DNA from: Hymenobacter radiodurans
GTDB taxonomy: Bacteria > Bacteroidota > Bacteroidia > Cytophagales > Hymenobacteraceae
Direction: 5' to 3'
Assembly: GCF_004355185.1 (NCBI RefSeq)
Contig: NZ_CP037922.1
Location: forward strand, 3,504,001-3,568,000
DNA: 64,000 nucleotides
The translations under genes and the position numbers were made by a program. Every line of letters starts with the position of its first letter. Position 1 is the stretch's first letter. This document shows, piece by piece, positions 44,543 through 54,443 of the stretch. The notes beneath the pieces are model-generated. The model was given only the letters and a program-made list of their open reading frames with translations. It ran no database searches and was not told where the DNA came from.

Positions 44543-46036
44543 ATGTCGCCCACCCTTATTCTGAGCCTGATTGCGGGCTACTTTGTCATTCTTATCGTCA
44601 TTGCGCTGCTTACTTCGCGCAAAGCTACCAGTGAGAGTTTCTTCGTTGCCAACCGAAATGCCCCCTGGTACATGGTGGCCTTCGCCATGATTGGCACCTC
44701 GCTATCGGGCGTCACGTTTATTTCGGTGCCGGGCATGGTGCAGTCCCAATCGTGGAGCTATATGGCGGTAGTCATGGGGTATCTGGTTGGCTACCTAGTC
44801 ATCGGTTTGGTACTTATGCCGTTGTATTACCGCTTGCGGCTGATGTCAATTTATGGGTATCTGGAGCAGCGCTTTGGGTTTTGGAGCTACAAGACCGGGG
44901 CGCTTTTCTTTTTGATTTCGCGGGCGGCGGGCTCGGCCTTGCGCTTATACTTGGTGGCGGGTGTGCTCCAGCTAGCCGTGTTCGATGATATGGGCGTGCC
45001 GTTTGTGGTCACGGTGATTGTCAGCATAATGCTTATTTACCTCTACACCTTCCGTGGGGGGCTAAAAACCATTCTCTGGACCGACACTTTCCAGACCCTG
45101 GCCATGCTCACCTGCGTGGGCGTGAGCATTTACTTGGTGTCGTCGGAGTTGAATCTGGGCTTCGCTGACTTGGTGCGCACCGTGAAAGAGAGCGACATGT
45201 CACAGATCTACTTCTCCGATGTCAAAGACGACAAGTTTTTCTGGAAGCAATTCGCCTCTGGTGCATTCATCACCATCGTAATGACTGGCCTCGACCAGGA
45301 TCTAATGCAGAAAAACCTGAGTTGCCGCAGCCTCGGCGACGCTCAGAAGAATATGTTCTGGTTTACGCTCGTGCTGGTTTTCGTCAATATTCTGTTCCTC
45401 ACGCTGGGCGTGTTGCTCTATAAGTTTGCCGCCGTAAAGGGCATTCAATTGCCTACCAACGCCGCAGGCAAAATCATCGGCGATGACGTATTCCCGCTGC
45501 TGGCCACTGAGCACTTTACCTTGTTTGCGGGCATCATCTTCATTCTGGGTATTGTAGCCGTCACCTACGCCTCCGCCGACTCGGCCCTCACGGCGCTTAC
45601 TACCTCGTTTTGCGTCGATTTCCTCTCCATTCGCCAGTACCCCGAGGCTAAGCAGACGCAGTTGCGTCAATTCACCCACCTGGGTTTCTCAGTGGTGCTC
45701 ATTGTTATCATCCTGATTTTCCGGGCCATCAACGACCAGAGCCTTATCACGGCGGTATTTAAGCTGGCGGGCTACACATATGGGCCGCTGCTGGGCTTGT
45801 TTTCCTTTGGCATCCTAACCACTCGGATGCTGCGCGAGCCGCTTGTGCTGCCAGTATGCATCGCGGCGCCGCTTCTCACCTTACTCATCAATGCCAACTC
45901 AGAGGCGTGGCTAGGGGGCTATAAGTTCGGATTTGAAATCCTGCTGCTCAACGGATTAATTACGTTCCTGGGATTATTGGCTATTTCGCGGTCGGCAGTA
46001 CCAGAAGCAGTGCCGGAGTTGAACCCTGCGCGCTAA
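44543..46036 (+). CDS. Sodium:solute symporter (SSS family), copy 1
   Basis: A 497-residue membrane carrier with about 13 helices. It has the SSS features SESFFVANRNAPWYMVAFAMIGTSLSGVTFISVPGMV (helix 1, unwound region) and VMGYLVGYLVIGLVLMPLYYRL. Also present are YLEQRFGFWSYKTGALFFLISRAAGSALRLYL and, later, AVTYASADSALTALTTSFCVDFL with the Ser/Thr residues of the Na2 site. The substrate could be a sugar, sialic acid, proline or similar; the sequence does not decide. Distinct from the frameshifted copy at 49686-51387. Confidence 0.9.
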   Translation: MSPTLILSLIAGYFVILIVIALLTSRKATSESFFVANRNAPWYMVAFAMIGTSLSGVTFISVPGMVQSQSWSYMAVVMGYLVGYLVIGLVLMPLYYRLRLMSIYGYLEQRFGFWSYKTGALFFLISRAAGSALRLYLVAGVLQLAVFDDMGVPFVVTVIVSIMLIYLYTFRGGLKTILWTDTFQTLAMLTCVGVSIYLVSSELNLGFADLVRTVKESDMSQIYFSDVKDDKFFWKQFASGAFITIVMTGLDQDLMQKNLSCRSLGDAQKNMFWFTLVLVFVNILFLTLGVLLYKFAAVKGIQLPTNAAGKIIGDDVFPLLATEHFTLFAGIIFILGIVAVTYASADSALTALTTSFCVDFLSIRQYPEAKQTQLRQFTHLGFSVVLIVIILIFRAINDQSLITAVFKLAGYTYGPLLGLFSFGILTTRMLREPLVLPVCIAAPLLTLLINANSEAWLGGYKFGFEILLLNGLITFLGLLAISRSAVPEAVPELNPAR

Positions 46037-46073
46037 TAGTTGTTGGAAAAAGGATAGCCCGCTAACTGGTTCG

Positions 46074-46081
46074 TACCTTTG
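46074..46081 (+). promoter_or_regulatory. -7 box of the TonB-like gene
   Basis: Perfect TACCTTTG, 57 bases ahead of the GTG at 46139. Confidence 0.5.
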
Positions 46082-46138
46082 CCGTACGCACCTAGTTGGG
46101 GCAATTTGCCCCCCAGTCTGGTTTATCCCTTTCGCCAC

Positions 46139-46615
46139 GTGAAAACATTTCTTCTTCTGTTGCTGCTTGTAAGTTTGCCGGCTGTTGTATGGGCGCAGCA
46201 GACTACCAAAGCTCCCGTCGTGTTAAAGCCTGGCCAAATGCAGGCGCAGGCCAAACCTGCCGCCAATCGGCCCGATGTACCCCCGCAGTTTCCGGGTGGC
46301 GCACAGGCAATGAATGATTTTTTTCAGAAGCAGGTAAAGTATCCGGCCGTCGCGCGCGACAAGTCTATTACGGGCAACGTGGTCACGACTTTTACTGTGG
46401 AGGCAGATGGGCGCTTCAGCAACCCCGCGGTTATTACCGGCCTGTCACCGGAGTGCGACGCCGAAGCGCTGCGCGTGCTTTCGCAGATGCCGGCGTGGAA
46501 GCCAGCAACCCGCAAAGGGCAGCCAGTAGCCGTGCAAGTACGCTTGCCTGTGCCATTCAGCAATTCATCGATTATTGAAGTGGAGAAGCCGAAAGGCAAA
46601 ATGAAATACCAATAA
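46139..46615 (+). CDS. TonB-like C-terminal domain protein with signal peptide
   Basis: A 158-residue product: a signal peptide or single anchor (KTFLLLLLLVSLPAVVWAQ), a linker, then a TonB C-terminal domain: VPPQFPGGAQAMNDFFQKQVKYPAVARDKSITGNVVTTFTVEADGRFSNPAVITGLSPECDAEALRVLSQMPAWKPATRKGQPVAVQVRLPVPF. There is no ExbB-contacting N-terminal helix with the usual Ser-His, so it may be a periplasmic TonB-domain protein and not an energy transducer. GTG 46139 is chosen because it opens the signal peptide; the frame extends 20 codons further. Confidence 0.85.
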   Translation: MKTFLLLLLLVSLPAVVWAQQTTKAPVVLKPGQMQAQAKPAANRPDVPPQFPGGAQAMNDFFQKQVKYPAVARDKSITGNVVTTFTVEADGRFSNPAVITGLSPECDAEALRVLSQMPAWKPATRKGQPVAVQVRLPVPFSNSSIIEVEKPKGKMKYQ

Positions 46616-46732
46616 GTAACGAAGATCAAGACATGAGTATAGGCAGATAAGAAGCAAGCATTGGTTGTACGGCACTGCCATCATTGGCCTGCACCTTAGC
46701 CTCGCTTCTTCTACTTACTTCTAATATAAAGA

Positions 46733-48568
46733 ATGGCCAGAAGTGGAATGAACACCAGCGGCACGACCCTTGATCCGGACGTGCCTAAGAAGAAATTAAC
46801 CAAGGAAAGCTTCAAACAAGGTTTGCGGATTTTCCGCTATGTACTGCCCTACCGCACCAAATTCATCGTGGGGATGGTGCTACTGGCTTTGTCCAGCGCC
46901 ACGGTGATGGCCTTTCCCTGGGTTATTGGCAAACTAACCGACGCGGCCAATGGGCGGCCGTTTGTGATGCCGAATGGCGGCGCGCTTACCATTGATACTA
47001 TCGCGGTGGGCCTGTTTGTGATCATTCTGTTCCAGGGCATCTTCTCCTTTGGGCGGATTTGGTTTTTCACGCAGGTAAGTGAGTTTACGGTGCGTGACAT
47101 TCGGCAGGCCCTGTACCGGAAGTTCGTAACGCTGCCCATTCCCTACTTCGAGAAAAACCGCGTCGGCGCCATCACCTCACGCATCACTTCCGATGTGGGC
47201 CAGATTCAGGACACCTTCTCACTTACGCTAGCCGAGCTTTTTCGCCAAATCACGACGCTGGTGGTGGGTACCGTTTTTATCATGATGGTATCGGTGAAAC
47301 TGTCGCTGTTTATGCTGGCGACGTTTCCGCCTATCGTGCTGTTGGCCATGTTCTTCGGGCGAAAAATCCGGGTACTAGCCAAGGCGACGCAGGATGAGCT
47401 GGCCAAAACCAACGTTATCGTTGAAGAAACCCTGCAGGGAATCAATACGGTGAAGGCGTTTACCAACGAGCAGTTTGAAACCAACCGCTATACCGCTTCG
47501 CTTACCAATACCGTAAGAGCTGCCTTGCGTAGCAACCGCTACCGTGGTGGCTTTGTGTCGTTTGTGATTGTTGGGCTGTTCGGGGGCATTATTCTGGTGC
47601 TATGGCGGGCGGCCACGCTGGTTGCAGCCGGGCAGATGACTATTGGTGATCTAACGTCATTTGCGCTTTACACCATCTTCATTGGCGCCTCGGTAGGTGG
47701 TCTGGGTGAGCTTTACGGCAAAGTTCAAACGACGCTGGGTGCTTCGGAGCGTATCCTCGAAATCCTCGACGAGCCGTCGGAGCCGACGCATCGCCCCCGC
47801 ATGGCGGGTATTGCCCCCTTGCAAGTGCGCGGCGACATCGATTATCAAAACGTGGCATTCAGCTACCCTACCCGCCCTGATCTGCCGGTGCTCAAGGATA
47901 TCAGCTTTGATATTCAGGCCGGCGAGAAGATTGCTTTGGTAGGCCCTAGCGGCGCGGGCAAAAGCACCATTGTGCAGTTGCTCATGCAGTTTTATGAGTT
48001 GAGCGCGGGCAAAATCCTTATCGATGGCCGTGATGTGCGCCTGTTCGACCTCACGGAGTTGCGCAGCCACATTGGTATTGTCCCCCAGGAAACTTTACTT
48101 TTCGGCGGCTCTATTCGGGAGAACATCGCCTATGGCAAAACCGACGCTACCGACGCCGAAATCACGGAAGCAGCGCGCAAGGCGAACGCTTGGCAGTTTA
48201 TTTCCTCCTTCCCCGAAGGCCTAGATACGGTGGTGGGCGAACGGGGTATCAAACTCTCGGGCGGCCAGCGCCAGCGCGTCGCTATTGCCCGCGCCATCCT
48301 GAAAAACCCCGCCATCCTCATCCTCGACGAAGCTACTTCTTCCCTCGATTCGGAGTCGGAAAAACTGGTGCAGGATGCGATGGATGAGTTGATGAAAAAC
48401 CGCACCAGCATTATCATCGCTCACCGCCTCAGCACCATCCGCAAAGTGGACAAGATTCTGGTTATCGATGGCGGCCGCATTGTGGAGCAAGGCCGGCACG
48501 AGGAGCTCTCAAACAGCGAGAATGGGCTGTACGCAAACCTGTTGAAGCTACAGTTCGAGCTGTCGTAG
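46733..48568 (+). CDS. ABC exporter, full half-transporter (MsbA/BmrA-like)
   Basis: A 611-residue protein with a six-helix membrane domain and an ATPase. Walker A is GPSGAGKST, followed by the Q-loop in VPQETLLFGGSIRENIAYG, the signature LSGGQRQR, Walker B AILILDEATSS and the H-loop IIAHRLSTI. The homodimer would export lipids, peptides or drugs. The lipid flippase MsbA is one option but the family is broad. In contrast to the subunit at 40480 the ATPase is present and complete, so this protein cannot simply be the missing domain of that operon. Single gene, ending at the inverted repeat 48587-48625. Confidence 0.93.
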   Translation: MARSGMNTSGTTLDPDVPKKKLTKESFKQGLRIFRYVLPYRTKFIVGMVLLALSSATVMAFPWVIGKLTDAANGRPFVMPNGGALTIDTIAVGLFVIILFQGIFSFGRIWFFTQVSEFTVRDIRQALYRKFVTLPIPYFEKNRVGAITSRITSDVGQIQDTFSLTLAELFRQITTLVVGTVFIMMVSVKLSLFMLATFPPIVLLAMFFGRKIRVLAKATQDELAKTNVIVEETLQGINTVKAFTNEQFETNRYTASLTNTVRAALRSNRYRGGFVSFVIVGLFGGIILVLWRAATLVAAGQMTIGDLTSFALYTIFIGASVGGLGELYGKVQTTLGASERILEILDEPSEPTHRPRMAGIAPLQVRGDIDYQNVAFSYPTRPDLPVLKDISFDIQAGEKIALVGPSGAGKSTIVQLLMQFYELSAGKILIDGRDVRLFDLTELRSHIGIVPQETLLFGGSIRENIAYGKTDATDAEITEAARKANAWQFISSFPEGLDTVVGERGIKLSGGQRQRVAIARAILKNPAILILDEATSSLDSESEKLVQDAMDELMKNRTSIIIAHRLSTIRKVDKILVIDGGRIVEQGRHEELSNSENGLYANLLKLQFELS

Positions 48569-48586
48569 ACTTATTGAAACACATGG

Positions 48587-48625
48587 AAGGCGGTCATGTT
48601 GCATCGTGCGCAGCATGACCGCCTT
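48587..48625 (+). repeat. Short inverted repeat related to family A, likely terminator
   Basis: AAGGCGGTCATG, loop, CATGACCGCCTT followed by T5. The GGCGGTCATG arm is shared with copy 1 of family A, while the AAGCATCTCGC core is missing. It sits right after the ABC exporter gene. Confidence 0.7.
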
Positions 48626-48677
48626 TTTCAGTTTAGACTTAATATGTTTGCTGTTCGTGCCTATCGTGCAGTTTGCC

Positions 48678-48685
48678 TACTTTTA
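48678..48685 (+). promoter_or_regulatory. -7 box of the DUF2911 gene
   Basis: TACTTTTA, one base off TAnnTTTG, 30 bases before the ATG at 48716. Confidence 0.45.
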
Positions 48686-48715
48686 CTGCGTTCAAACACC
48701 CATCAATTACCTCCA

Positions 48716-49597
48716 ATGACTAATTTTTTCAAAACTACAAGCGCCGCTCTAGCTTTAAGCGCTCTGTTGCTAGTCGGCAGTGCCGAAGCCCAAATCAACA
48801 CGCCCCAGCCAAGCCCGCTCAGCACCGTTACGCAGCGCGTGGGCCTGACGGACATTACGATTACCTATTCGCGCCCCAGCGCGAAAGGCCGCACCGTAGC
48901 CGGCAACCTTATTCCGATGGGAAAGCGCTGGCGCACGGGTGCCAATGCCACCACCAAAATCAAGTTTTCGGACGAGGTAATTCTGGAAGGCAAGAAGGTG
49001 CCAGCGGGCGAATATGGCTTGTACACCATTCCCAACAAGGATAAGTGGACGGTAGTATTGAGCAAGAACACCAAGCAAGGCGCCAACGTTGACGGCTTCA
49101 AGGACGAGGAAAACGTAGCTTCCATCTCGGCTAAGACGTACAACCTAGCTAACAAGGTGGAAACCTTTACGATGAACTTCAGCGACCTTACCCCTGCTAC
49201 TGCCAATGTGGACATGCAGTGGGAAAATATCGGCGCTAAGTTTCGCATCACGACAGAAGTTGACGCCAAGGTGATGGCTCAGATCAACGAGAAAGTAGTC
49301 AACGGGGCTGCCACTGCTACTCCTGCCGATTACGCCGCTGCTGCCGTGTACTACCTCGACAACGACAAGGATATGAAGCAGGCGTTGGCCTGGATGCAGA
49401 AAGCCAACGAGAAAGATCCTAAGTTCTGGAACGTACACACAGAGGCCAAAATCCGCATGAAAATGAAGGATTACAAAGGCGCTACCACTGCCGCTGAGCA
49501 GTCGAAGAAACTAGCTACCGAAGCCAAGAACGACGACTACGTGAAGATGAACGACGAGCTGATCACTAGCGCCAAGAAAGGCGGCGCTACGAAGTAG
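48716..49597 (+). CDS. DUF2911-family exported protein
   Basis: A 293-residue protein with a signal peptide (MTNFFKTTSAALALSALLLVGSAEAQ). The DUF2911 domain is recognised by TQRVGLTDITITYSRPSAKGRTV, LIPMGKRWRTGANATTKIKFSDEVILEGKKVPAGEYGLYTIP and KWTVVLSKNT. A C-terminal part (about 205-290) holds repeat-like helices resembling TPR units (AAVYYLDNDKDMKQALAWMQKANEKDPKFWNVHTEAKI). No activity is established. The frame is open 40 codons further upstream, but that part overlaps the inverted repeat and lacks a signal peptide. Confidence 0.88.
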   Translation: MTNFFKTTSAALALSALLLVGSAEAQINTPQPSPLSTVTQRVGLTDITITYSRPSAKGRTVAGNLIPMGKRWRTGANATTKIKFSDEVILEGKKVPAGEYGLYTIPNKDKWTVVLSKNTKQGANVDGFKDEENVASISAKTYNLANKVETFTMNFSDLTPATANVDMQWENIGAKFRITTEVDAKVMAQINEKVVNGAATATPADYAAAAVYYLDNDKDMKQALAWMQKANEKDPKFWNVHTEAKIRMKMKDYKGATTAAEQSKKLATEAKNDDYVKMNDELITSAKKGGATK

Positions 49598-49614
49598 TTT
49601 CGCCTTTTTAATCC

Positions 49615-49648
49615 AAAAAGCCCCCAGCCTAGGCTGGGGGGCTTTTTT
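49615..49648. terminator. Bidirectional terminator
   Basis: A5-GCCCCCAGCC, TAGG loop, GGCTGGGGGGC-T6 between the DUF2911 gene and the convergent symporter gene. Arms are five and six. Confidence 0.9.
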
Positions 49649-49685
49649 ATTACTAGGATGGCTGTTACACTCGGGGTAGCTACTG

Positions 49686-51387
49686 CTACCTACCTACCTG
49701 AGGGCCTCTGGGCAGCACTTGCTGGCCTATAGTTGCCAACAACATTACCAGGGCGCACCCAATGATATTGTACCACAGATAGGCAATGGTTGTGGTCTGA
49801 AAGAGCAAGAATGTTACTGCTTGTGTAACTACAGCGGCCCAGAAAACGGCGTTTCCCCCAATTTTCTTCATGAAAAAGGCCACCACGAAAATACCCAGAA
49901 TAGTGCCGTAAAACAGGGAGCCCAAGATGTTAACCGCCTGAATCAAGTTTTCCAAGCGGGCGGCATACAGAGCGAAGGCAATGCCCAGCACACCCCACGT
50001 AATAGTGGCCCAACGCGAAACGCCTACGTAGTGCCGCTCATCGGAGCGAGGGCGGGCAGGCTTATACAAGTCGATGACGGTGGTGGAGGCCAGAGCATTG
50101 AGGCCAGCGGCGGCACTGCTCATGGCCGCACTCAGCACCACCGCAATCAGCAAGCCTACTAAGCCGCGAGGCATATACTGAAGCACGAAGGTGAGAAAAA
50201 CGTAATCGGTGTCTTTGGCTTCTACTAAAGGAGCGGCCTTCTTGAAAAATTTCTTTGTCTCGGCGCGCAACTCCTGAATGGCTTTTTGAGCGGTTTCTAA
50301 CTGGGTTTGGGCCGCAGCCAATTGGCCTGCATTATCCTGTTGCAGTGCCGCCACTACTTGCTCAGTGGCGGCGCGCTTTCCTTCGAAAAGCGACGCGTGG
50401 CGCTGCTCCAACGCCTGGAGTTGAGGGGCAAATTCAGCTTGCCTAGCTATTTGCTCGCGAACGGGTCGGTTAAAGGTGAGAGGCGGCTGATTGAACTGAT
50501 AAAACACGAACAACAGCACACCAATCAGCAGAATCCCGAACTGCATCGGCACTTTCACCAGGCCATTCATCAGCAATCCTAAGCGGCTTTCAGTTATGCT
50601 GCGGCCGGCCAAGTAGCGCTGCACTTGGCTCTGATCAGTGCCGAAGTACGACAAAGCCAGAAAAAGCCCCCCAGTCATGCCCGTCCAGAAATTATAGCGG
50701 TCGGTGAGGTCAAACGTGAAATCGATGAGGTTGAGCTTACCTTGGTTTCCCGCTACCTGCATGGCTTCACTAAAACCCACATTGGGGGGCAAATAATGCA
50801 CAAGCAGATAGCCCGCTACCACCATACCCGTGAAAATAACGGCTACCTGACCTTGCTGCGTAACAGCCACCGCACGAGTGCCGCCCGCTACGGTGTAGCT
50901 GATCATGAGCCCCCAATCAGCCAAACGGTGAGGTTGATATTCCAGCCCAGAATAGCCGATAGCACAAGCGCCGGCGCGTACAGCGACAAACCGTTGCTCA
51001 GGCCGCGCTGCACCAGAAACAAGCCAGCCGCCAGCGTCCGGGTGCGCCGGTCGAAGCGCGTTTCGAGGTATTCGTAGGCCGTAAAAACCCGCAGGCGGTG
51101 ATAAATAGGCACGGCCACGGCCGCAATGAGCACCATGGCCACCGGCAACCCAAAGTAGAACTGAATGAAGCGCATCCCGTCATCGTACGCCTGCCCCGGC
51201 GTACTGAGAAAGGTGATGGCGCTGGCTTGGGTAGCAATAATGCTGAGCCCTATCCCCCACCAGTTGGCCTGGCGCCCACCTAATAAGTAGCCGTCGAGGG
51301 TGCGGCCGGCAGTACGCGTGCGCCACGTACCATAGCCTACAATAAACAGCAGCGTGCCCCGAGTACCAGCCAATCGAGTGCACTCAC
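49686..51387 (-). CDS. Sodium:solute symporter, copy 2, with two apparent single-base losses
   Basis: An SSS carrier of about 567 residues when repaired. Part 1 (GTG 51387) gives MSALDWLVLG and shifts at CCCC 51357-51360 (plus strand). Part 2 runs TLLFIVGYGTWRTR, YLLGGRQANWWGIGLSIIATQASAITFLSTPGQAYDDG, YEYLETRFDRRTR and WLIGG, then shifts at CCCCC 50910-50914. Part 3 continues LMISYTVAGGTRAVAVTQ to the end and includes a long hydrophilic insert of alternating Gln, Ala and Glu (about 330-390). Each break is mended by one extra G in the coding strand. The GTG start overlaps the stop of the small membrane gene upstream. Substrate unknown. Confidence 0.85.
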
Positions 51388-51536
51388 GCGAACCAGTAAG
51401 TTAAAAGTGTGAACCCGACCAGCTCAACCACCAAGGCGCTTATAACCAACGTGTACCAGCCGCGCCATGTGGCAAAAAGCGGCGGTTTGTTTGTATCGAT
51501 GAGCAGTGGGGCGGACGATTCAGGGGTGGGGGGCAT
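51384..51536 (-). CDS. 50-residue single-helix membrane protein, partner of the symporter
   Basis: A short ORF starting ATG at 51536 encodes a polar Pro/Ser-rich N-terminus, then TWRGWYTLVISALVVELVG and FTLLTYWFA, a single strongly hydrophobic helix. Its TGA overlaps the GTG of the symporter as GTGA, so the two are translationally coupled. Small helix proteins ahead of SSS carriers are known (for example YhdT/DUF997 next to PanF, DUF4212 next to acetate-type symporters). This one resembles them in size and place, not clearly in sequence. The unpaired motif GGGGGGCATTTTT spans the start codon. Confidence 0.65.
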   Translation of the reverse strand: MPPTPESSAPLLIDTNKPPLFATWRGWYTLVISALVVELVGFTLLTYWFA

Positions 51537-51625
51537 TTTTACTGGTGAAACGATGGGCGGGGAACAGTAAGGAGCGAGCGGGCGGCGGAAGGTTGCTTTC
51601 GGGTAAAGAGCATGGTTGGAGCCGC

Positions 51626-54222
51626 TTACTTACCCAACGAAATCATATTCGTGAGCAAGCGGTAAGCACCGGGTACGCCGGCTGGCAATTCTCTGAAAAA
51701 CGACAATCCCGTATAGATATAGTGGCCTTTGCCATAGTCAGCAACCAGAATAGCACCGTCCTTGGGCGACTCGCCGGGGTCGTTGCTGCTGATAACAGGT
51801 TGATACTTCGCGTCCCACTGGCTCGGGTAATACAAGCCCTGCTCCTGCACCCAACCTTGAAAGTCGCGGCTGGTAATCTTGTTTGGCGTGTTGAGTAGCG
51901 GATGCTGAGGCTTCAGGAAGCGTACTTCCGCATTTTCAACTGTTACGCGGTCGCTGGACAACTTGAATGGATACGGCCCAATTTCGGGTAATACGGTACC
52001 CCGATTCACGGTGTATTGCACAATGAGGTTGCCGCCGTTCTGCACGTATTCCAAGAGCACAGTTTGCAAAAACCGCAGTCGATCCACCGTATTATAGGCA
52101 CGCACGCCCAACAGTACGGCATCAAAGCGGCGCAGATTTTCGGCCGTCAGGTCCGTTTCTTTAAGCATCGTAACCTGATACCCAATCTGACGCAACGCAT
52201 CTGGCACCTCGTCGCCGGCGCCCATTAGGTAGCCAATCTCGTTGCCTTTACGCTTCAGGTCGAGCTTAATAAGTGGCGCCGCAGCCTCCGGGAAAAGGGT
52301 TTGGGTAGGAATATGCGTATACACAATCGGCTGATAACCGCGAGCGTAGGCCTGCCCATCCACAGTAGCTACGGCCCGAAGCTGGCCCGCACTTTCGGTA
52401 GTGCCAGTCGGCCGCACCCGAAACTCCAGTGTTTGCTCTTGCTCCTTGTTTTGCAGGGTAAACGGTAATGAAGCAGGCTCAGACACCCAACCGGGGGGCA
52501 AATTCAGAGCGACAGTGCCGCGCACTCCTGCCCGCCCGGCTTTCACCGTAACAGGCACCAGCTTCGACTGATTTTCAGCAAAGACATACGCTTTGCCGCC
52601 AATGTTTACTGCCACGGGCGGCACTACCTTCAGCGGCCGATACAGCTCGCCTTCCACCGGATCGGTGCGCTTGTACTGCACAGGCACGCTATAGAAAATG
52701 GGCGTGCCGGCAACGTTCAGCAAGCAACCAACATAGGCACTGGCCGGATTTTCGGGTGTACCAATAAGGTTTTGCCGATTGATCAGCAGGGCAGCAGGTT
52801 CTTTTTGCCCCCCAACCGGGACTAAGCGCTGACCAGTTACGGGCCCGAGCAAGGCGGAGGAACCGCTTTCGGCTACCAGCAGCTTTTCCGGCACCGCATA
52901 CATTCCCACCGTACCCGGCAAGCGCAACCAATAGGGCTGCGATGCCTCTACCCGCGAGCTAACCTGGAAGCGCAGCCGCACCCGGTTTAGTTCGTTCATC
53001 GTCAGAGGCTTATTCAACGTAGTATCGCGCTGATACGCTATCAACCCAGTTCCAACCCATGTAACGGGTACAGCAGAGCGATTTATAGCTTCTACCGTCA
53101 CAGCAACGGGCTGGCCTGGCGCGGTGGTAGCCTCAGCAGCCGTAGCCTCCAGGTACACTCCCAGACAAGCTTTTATCAGTTGCTCTACCTGCTCCTGCTT
53201 TTCCTTTTTCCAAAATCCATCATCTGGCGCCTTTAGTAACGCTTCACGCACTTTCAACAAGCTGGCTACGCTGGCGGCCGGATTAGCAGGATCAAATTCC
53301 TTTATAGTCTGGCTTACCAGCTTGCCCACTGGCGCACCACCTTTTATGCGGTTCCAACTCAGATCAACGCCTTCCAGAAAATCTTTCTGGGCCTTCTCCC
53401 CTTTCAACGGTTCCAGGTATTCAATAGCCTCTCCGCGCGTGGCGGCCGAGCCAAAGCCCTGGCTTTTGTGCTGAGAGCGGCTGGTAGCCGCAATTTCGCC
53501 ATAGCTTTTGCCTAGCAGCGCATTGTAGCTGCCCGCATCCACGACAATCTTACCGGTAGCATCGAATTTTTGGCCCTGTTGCAGAAAGAAGGAAGACGTA
53601 TTCCAGAATAGCCGTTTCGGTTGCCAGGCCTGCACATACTGCAACTGCTCCGGAAAGCGCTTGGGGTCGCCAGCCGCATCGAAGGCATCAAGAGCGAGTT
53701 GGGCGCTGGCGGTATGGTGACCATGCGTGCCGCTGGGCTGGGGCGAAAAGCGTGTAATTAGTACATCCGGGCGGCGCTGCCGAATAACCCAGACCATATC
53801 GGCTAGCACTTGTTCCCGGTCCCAAATGGTAAATGTTTCCTCGGGGTTTTGGAGAAGCCAAAATCGTTGGCACGGGTAAAAAACTGTCGGCCTCCATCGG
53901 TGCGGCGGGCCGCCAGCAACTCCTGCGTCCGAATGACACCTAGCCCCTCCCGAATCTCCGGCCCTACTAAATTTTGCCCCCCATCGCCGCGCGTACAACT
54001 CAGGTAACCCGTTTCGAGCAATCGTCCATTGGCGAGGTAAGCAATCAGCCGGGTATTCTCATCGTCGGGGTGAGCAGCAACGTAGAGCGCCGAGCCTAGC
54101 ACGTTCAATTTGCGCAAGCCCAAAGCAATGTCGGCAGCTGAGTATGATTTAGGAGTTTGTGCTGAAGCCAGTAGCGGCAAGAAAAGCAGAAGCAGCGCAG
54201 CGCGCGAAAAAATGACAGTCAT
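51626..54222 (-). CDS. Large PIG-L family deacetylase-like protein, frame broken by one base
   Basis: The first frame encodes a signal peptide (LLLLFLPLLASA) and the PIG-L start: LGSALYVAAHPDDENTRLIAYLANG (AHPDDE zinc motif) and LSCTRGDGGQN. It breaks at the A4C4 run (plus strand 53843-53850). The next frame continues with EETFTIWDREQVLADMVWVIRQRRPDVLITRFSP and GTHGHHTASAQLALDAF, which supplies the third zinc His. About 600 further residues hold beta-sandwich regions and a C-terminal domain resembling class I glutamine amidotransferases (FDAVLLGVRAYN, GGNLIVQYTVN). Repaired length is about 865 residues. PIG-L enzymes remove N-acetyl groups from sugars; the target is unknown. Predicted periplasmic. 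Confidence 0.87.
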
Positions 54223-54247
54223 TTGGTGGCAGTTAGCAGCAGGAAGC

Positions 54248-54255
54248 CAAAGGTA
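54248..54255 (-). promoter_or_regulatory. -7 box of the PIG-L gene
   Basis: Perfect TACCTTTG on the minus strand, 25 bases before the ATG at 54222. Confidence 0.55.
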
Positions 54256-54401
54256 GTTGATAAAAGAAGGCAGGAGAAATACACTATTCGGACTACCTAC
54301 AATCCTCTCGTTAAGATTATATAATATCTTATAAATAGCACTTTACTTACATTTACTAATTTTAAAGACAATAATTATACAAAATAATATAACTTCTTAC
54401 C

Positions 54402-54409
54402 TACATTTG
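54402..54409 (+). promoter_or_regulatory. -7 box of the first T9SS-protein gene
   Basis: TACATTTG, perfect TAnnTTTG, in a strongly AT-rich region 34 bases before the ATG at 54444. Confidence 0.55.
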
Positions 54410-54443
54410 CCCGTATCAGGACTTTAAAAACAATTCTGCCTAT

